Positions 5,426 to 8,513 of a stretch of DNA of 8,513 nucleotides are shown piece by piece. A program made the translations under genes and the position numbers. The first letter of the stretch is position 1. Every line of letters begins with the position of its first letter. Source of the stretch: Candidatus Adiutrix sp. (GTDB lineage Bacteria > Desulfobacterota > Desulfarculia > Adiutricales > Adiutricaceae); the NCBI GenBank assembly GCA_031273445.1, contig JAISRV010000397.1, forward strand, positions 1 through 8,513, read 5' to 3'. A model generated the notes under the pieces. That model had not been told where the DNA came from. It searched no databases and was given only the letters and a program-made list of their open reading frames with translations.

Positions 5426-6856
5426 ATGGAAAAACGCGGCTTCTTGGGCGGATATGGCGAGCCTGACCGGGCCTGGCGCGAAGAGTGCGGCGTCGTCGGC
5501 GTCTGGGCGCCGGGCGAAGACGTGGTCGGCCTGGCTTACCTGGGCCTCTTCGCCCTTCAGCATCGCGGCCAGGAAAGCGCCGGCCTCGCGGTCACCAACG
5601 GCCTTCATATCGACGTGGAAAAAGGCATGGGTCTGATGCGCGAAGCCTTCAAAAACCGCCTGCCGACCCTGGCCGGCCACTCGGCCATAGGCCACGTGCG
5701 CTATTCCACCCGGGGCGGCAGCCTGTTCACCAATATTCAACCTATTTTCGCCTACTTTTCCGGCGGCTTTCTCAGCCTGGGCCATAACGGCAGCCTGACC
5801 AACGCCCGCGCTCTGCGCCGGGAGCTGGAGTCGCAGGGCTGCATCTTCCAGACCACCACCGACACCGAAGCCATTCTCAACCTCATCGCCCGGGCCCCCG
5901 AAAACGACATCGAAGACAAGATCGAAGCCAGCCTGAAACGGGTGGAAGGGGCCTACTGCCTGACCATCATGACCGGCGACAAACTGATCGGGGTGCGCGA
6001 TCCGCGCGGCTTCAGGCCCCTGTGTCTGGGCAAAACGGCTTCCGGCGGTTTTGTCCTGGCCTCCGAAACCTGCGCCCTGGACGCCGTGCGGGCCGAATTC
6101 ATCCGCGACATTGAGCCGGGAGAAATGCTCGTCATTGATAAAGACGGCCCGCGTTCACGCCGGATCAATCATCGCCCCCGGCTGTCTTTGTGCGTTTTCG
6201 AATACATTTATTTCGCCCGGCCCGACAGCGTCTTTGACGGCCTGTCCATCTGGCAGGCCCGCCATCGCATGGGCCGCCAACTGGCCCGCGAATTCAAAGT
6301 CTCCGCCGACATCGTCGCCCCGGTGCCCGACACCGGCCTGGCCGCGGCCCTGGGCTTCAGCGCCGAAAGCGGCCTGCCCTATGTCGAAGGCCTCATCAAA
6401 AACCGCTACGTCGGCCGCACCTTCATCCTTCCCGACCAGGACAAAAGAGCGGCCACGGTCGAAATGAAACTCAACCCCATACGGGCCAACCTCGAAGGCA
6501 AACGCGTCGTTCTGGTCGATGATTCATTGGTGCGCGGCACCACCAGCGCCAGAATCGTCTCCCTCATTCGCCGGGCCGGGGCCCGGGAAGTGCATATGTG
6601 CATTTCTTCTCCCCCCATCCTCGCCCCCTGCTATTACGGCATTGACACTTCCGTGCGCGACGAACTGATCGCTTCCGTAAAAAGCGTGGACGAGATAAAA
6701 CGCTTTCTCGGCGCCGACGGCCTCCACTATCTCTCCCCGGCCGGCCTTCTGGAAGCCGTCTTCGACCGCGAAAAAAAACGCATGTGCACCGCCTGCTTCA
6801 CCGGCGAATACCCCACCGCCACCGACGATGTCGCCGGCGAACCCAAGGATGGATGA
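5426..6856 (+). CDS. purF: Amidophosphoribosyltransferase (glutamine PRPP amidotransferase), Fe-S type
   Basis: First committed enzyme of purine synthesis: PRPP and glutamine give phosphoribosylamine. The 476 residues match Bacillus PurF. The first 20 residues form a propeptide; cleavage between Glu20 and Cys21 ([10 protein letters not shown]) would expose the N-terminal nucleophile Cys of the Ntn glutaminase domain. That domain also shows [10 protein letters not shown] (44-53), RYSTRG (92-97) and GHNGSLTN (119-126). The transferase half has the PRPP loop [14 protein letters not shown] (361-374). Cys256 ([13 protein letters not shown]), Cys402 ([10 protein letters not shown]), Cys454 and Cys457 (MCTAC) correspond to the 4Fe-4S ligands of the Bacillus enzyme, so oxygen sensitivity and AMP/GMP feedback are expected from family knowledge. 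It follows purL after 66 bases and has no clear Shine-Dalgarno sequence; the nearest, GAAAG (5406-5410), is too distant. Confidence 0.96.
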   Translation: MEKRGFLGGYGEPDRAWREECGVVGVWAPGEDVVGLAYLGLFALQHRGQESAGLAVTNGLHIDVEKGMGLMREAFKNRLPTLAGHSAIGHVRYSTRGGSLFTNIQPIFAYFSGGFLSLGHNGSLTNARALRRELESQGCIFQTTTDTEAILNLIARAPENDIEDKIEASLKRVEGAYCLTIMTGDKLIGVRDPRGFRPLCLGKTASGGFVLASETCALDAVRAEFIRDIEPGEMLVIDKDGPRSRRINHRPRLSLCVFEYIYFARPDSVFDGLSIWQARHRMGRQLAREFKVSADIVAPVPDTGLAAALGFSAESGLPYVEGLIKNRYVGRTFILPDQDKRAATVEMKLNPIRANLEGKRVVLVDDSLVRGTTSARIVSLIRRAGAREVHMCISSPPILAPCYYGIDTSVRDELIASVKSVDEIKRFLGADGLHYLSPAGLLEAVFDREKKRMCTACFTGEYPTATDDVAGEPKDG

Positions 6857-6866
6857 AAGGCGACCA

Positions 6867-7922
6867 ATGACTTCAGAAACGGGCAAAAAATTTTCCTACC
6901 GTGACGCCGGCGTGGACATCGACGCCGGCGCCCGGTCGGTGGAGGCCATCAGGGCGGCCGTGCGTTCCACCTATCGGCCGGAAGTCATCGGCGATCTGGG
7001 CGGCTTTGGCGGACTTTTCGCGCTCGACGTGGCCAGATACAAAAACCCCGTTCTCGTCTCCGGCGCCGACGGCGTCGGCACCAAACTGAAAATAGCCTTC
7101 ATGACCGGGCGTCACGACACCATAGGGCGCGACGTGGTGGCCATGTGCGTCAACGACGTGTTGACCCAGGGGGCGGAGCCGCTGTTTTTTCTTGACTATC
7201 TGGCCGTCGGGAAGCTTGAGCCTCTGGCGGTCAGGGAAATAGTCGGCGGCGTGGCCGACGGTTGCCGTGAATCCGGCTGCGCGCTCATCGGCGGAGAAAC
7301 GGCGGAAATGTCCGGTTTTTACGCGCCCGGGGAATACGATATCGCCGGCTTCTGCGTGGGCGCGGCCGAGCGGGACGAACTTCTTCCGGCGGCGAACATC
7401 ACGGCGGGCGACGCGCTTTTGGGCCTGGCTTCAAGCGGCCTTCATTCCAACGGCTTTTCCCTGGCGCGGAAAATCTGCTTCGACCACATGCGCTTCAAAG
7501 TCGACGATTATATAGACGACCTGGGCCGCACCCTGGGCGAGGAGCTGTTGATTCCCACCCGTCTTTACCCGAAGCCGGTTTTGCCGCTTTTGCAAAAATT
7601 CGGGGTCAAGGCCATGGTTCACGTCACCGGCGGCGGTTTTCAGGAAAACCTGCCGCGTATTCTGCCGGAAACCCTGAGCGCCAGGGTGGACTGTTCGGCC
7701 TGGACGCCGCCGCCCATATTCAAACTGCTTCAGAAATGGGGCCGGGTCGAGACCCTGGAAATGTTCCGCACCTTCAACATGGGCCTGGGGTTGGTCATGG
7801 TTCTGCCTGAAAGCGAAGCGGCCGCGGCCGCGGCCTCGCTCGCGGCGGCCGGGGAAACGGTTTTTCACATAGGCCGCCTGGTTTCCGGCGACCGCCGGGC
7901 GATTCTGGAGAACTTAAAATGA
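6867..7922 (+). CDS. purM: Phosphoribosylformylglycinamidine cyclo-ligase (AIR synthetase)
   Basis: ATP-dependent enzyme that closes the imidazole ring, turning FGAM from PurSQL into AIR for PurE. From this start it has 351 residues, close to the 345 of E. coli. Conserved blocks are [12 protein letters not shown] (10-21), the glycine-rich [10 protein letters not shown] (65-74), [18 protein letters not shown] (94-111), IGGETAEM (141-148), [11 protein letters not shown] (191-201), [13 protein letters not shown] (252-264) and FNMGLG (303-308). ATG 6867 is chosen because AAAGG (6856-6860) precedes it by six bases. Two earlier in-frame ATGs, 6828 and 6849, lie inside purF, add unconserved residues and are poorly spaced from any ribosome site. 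It begins 10 bases after the purF stop and overlaps purN by ATGA. Confidence 0.96.
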   Translation: MTSETGKKFSYRDAGVDIDAGARSVEAIRAAVRSTYRPEVIGDLGGFGGLFALDVARYKNPVLVSGADGVGTKLKIAFMTGRHDTIGRDVVAMCVNDVLTQGAEPLFFLDYLAVGKLEPLAVREIVGGVADGCRESGCALIGGETAEMSGFYAPGEYDIAGFCVGAAERDELLPAANITAGDALLGLASSGLHSNGFSLARKICFDHMRFKVDDYIDDLGRTLGEELLIPTRLYPKPVLPLLQKFGVKAMVHVTGGGFQENLPRILPETLSARVDCSAWTPPPIFKLLQKWGRVETLEMFRTFNMGLGLVMVLPESEAAAAAASLAAAGETVFHIGRLVSGDRRAILENLK

Positions 7923-8513
7923 AGCCCTTACGTCTGGGCGTTCTGGTTTCGGGGCGCGGCAGCAACCTTAAGGCCATTCTGGATGAAATCGAGGCCGGCC
8001 GCCTGGCGGCTGAAGCGGCTCTGGTCATCAGCGACAACCCCGAGGCCGGCGCCGTAAAGCTGGCGGAAGGCCGGGGGATCTCCTCTGTGGTGGTTGAACG
8101 CACGGCTTTTCGCGAAAAAGACGCTTTTGAAAGCGCCCTGGTTTCACTGCTGGAAAGCCGCCAAGTGGAACTGGTCGTCCTGGCCGGGTTCATGCGCGTC
8201 CTCGGCCGCCGCTTCATCGAAGAGGCCCCGGGCCGCGTCATCAACATCCACCCTTCGCTCCTGCCTTCTTTCCCCGGCCTCAAGGCCCAGAAGCAGGCCC
8301 TGGATCACGGCGTCAAGATCAGCGGCTGCACCGTTCACTTCGTCAACGAAATCATGGACGGCGGCCGCATCATCGCCCAGGCGGCGGTTCCGGTTCACCC
8401 CGACGACACTGAGGAAACCTTGAGCGCCCGTATTCTGGCCGAGGAACACCGCCTCCTGCCCCGGGTGATCGGCTGGATCGCCGAAGCGCTGAGAGCCCCG
8501 GATCAGAAACAAT
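7919..8513 (+). CDS. purN: Phosphoribosylglycinamide formyltransferase (GART), 3' end cut by the window
   Basis: Transfers a formyl group from 10-formyltetrahydrofolate to GAR, giving the FGAR used by PurSQL. Visible are [13 protein letters not shown] (9-21) for phosphate binding, VISDN (36-40), VLAGFMRVL (87-95), the catalytic block [13 protein letters not shown] (108-120) with Asn109 and His111, GCTVHFVNE (136-144) and the catalytic Asp147 in MDGGRIIAQ (146-154). These match Asn106, His108 and Asp144 of the E. coli enzyme with a shift of three. 198 codons are present without a stop; since family members are about 190-215 residues, the end should lie just past the right edge, and the last base is a T that could begin a stop codon. 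GGAG (7907-7910) is eight bases upstream, and the ATGA overlap with purM suggests coupling. Confidence 0.96.
   Translation, partial: MKPLRLGVLVSGRGSNLKAILDEIEAGRLAAEAALVISDNPEAGAVKLAEGRGISSVVVERTAFREKDAFESALVSLLESRQVELVVLAGFMRVLGRRFIEEAPGRVINIHPSLLPSFPGLKAQKQALDHGVKISGCTVHFVNEIMDGGRIIAQAAVPVHPDDTEETLSARILAEEHRLLPRVIGWIAEALRAPDQKQ

Noticed and set aside
4208..5785. Long open frame of 525 codons on the minus strand across purL and purF
   Set aside because: It lies opposite two well-conserved genes, its protein is low-complexity and rich in Gly, Ala, Val and Gln, and it has no recognisable motif. Long antisense frames are expected in GC-rich DNA.
6828..6866. Earlier purM starts at 6828 and 6849
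   Set aside because: The added residues are not family-like and fall in purF, while 6867 has AAAGG at proper spacing and gives the normal length.

Overview
The window is dominated by a purine-biosynthesis operon reading left to right: purE, purC, purS, purQ, purL, purF, purM and purN, the last cut by the right edge. To its left lie a divergent single tRNA gene and the remnant of an insertion sequence. No previously undescribed system is visible. The least explained sequence is the roughly 300-base region between the tRNA and purE.

Organism: a bacterium with GC-rich coding DNA and a more AT-rich left flank. It has the three-part PurS/PurQ/short-PurL form of FGAM synthetase. Its PurF has a cleavable propeptide and the four cysteines expected of an iron-sulfur-cluster enzyme. 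The gene order resembles the operons of Firmicutes and some other anaerobe-rich phyla. These features argue against a gammaproteobacterium of the E. coli type, which uses one long PurL. The phylum cannot be fixed from this window; an anaerobic Firmicute, Desulfobacterota or Synergistota-like lineage are all possible.

Layout: positions 1-206 (minus) hold a broken IS1-family transposase fragment running off the left edge. A plus-facing intrinsic terminator at 320-347 has no recognisable gene in front of it. A minus-strand tRNA-Ala(CGC) at 479-554 forms a self-contained unit with its own sigma70-type promoter (573-601) and its own terminator (415-450). The divergent region 555-862 contains two separate tandem duplications (19 bp and 20 bp units), candidate promoters for the pur operon, and a terminator-like hairpin with a T-run just before the purE ribosome binding site, so the operon may be attenuated.

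The genes at 863-8513 encode most of the de novo route to IMP. PurF makes phosphoribosylamine, PurN formylates GAR, PurS/Q/L make FGAM, PurM closes the ring to AIR, PurE carboxylates it and PurC makes SAICAR. PurD, PurK, PurB and PurH are not in the window; some may follow purN. Stop-start overlaps at purS-purQ, purQ-purL and purM-purN indicate translational coupling, and a GAAA-capped hairpin separates purE from purC.
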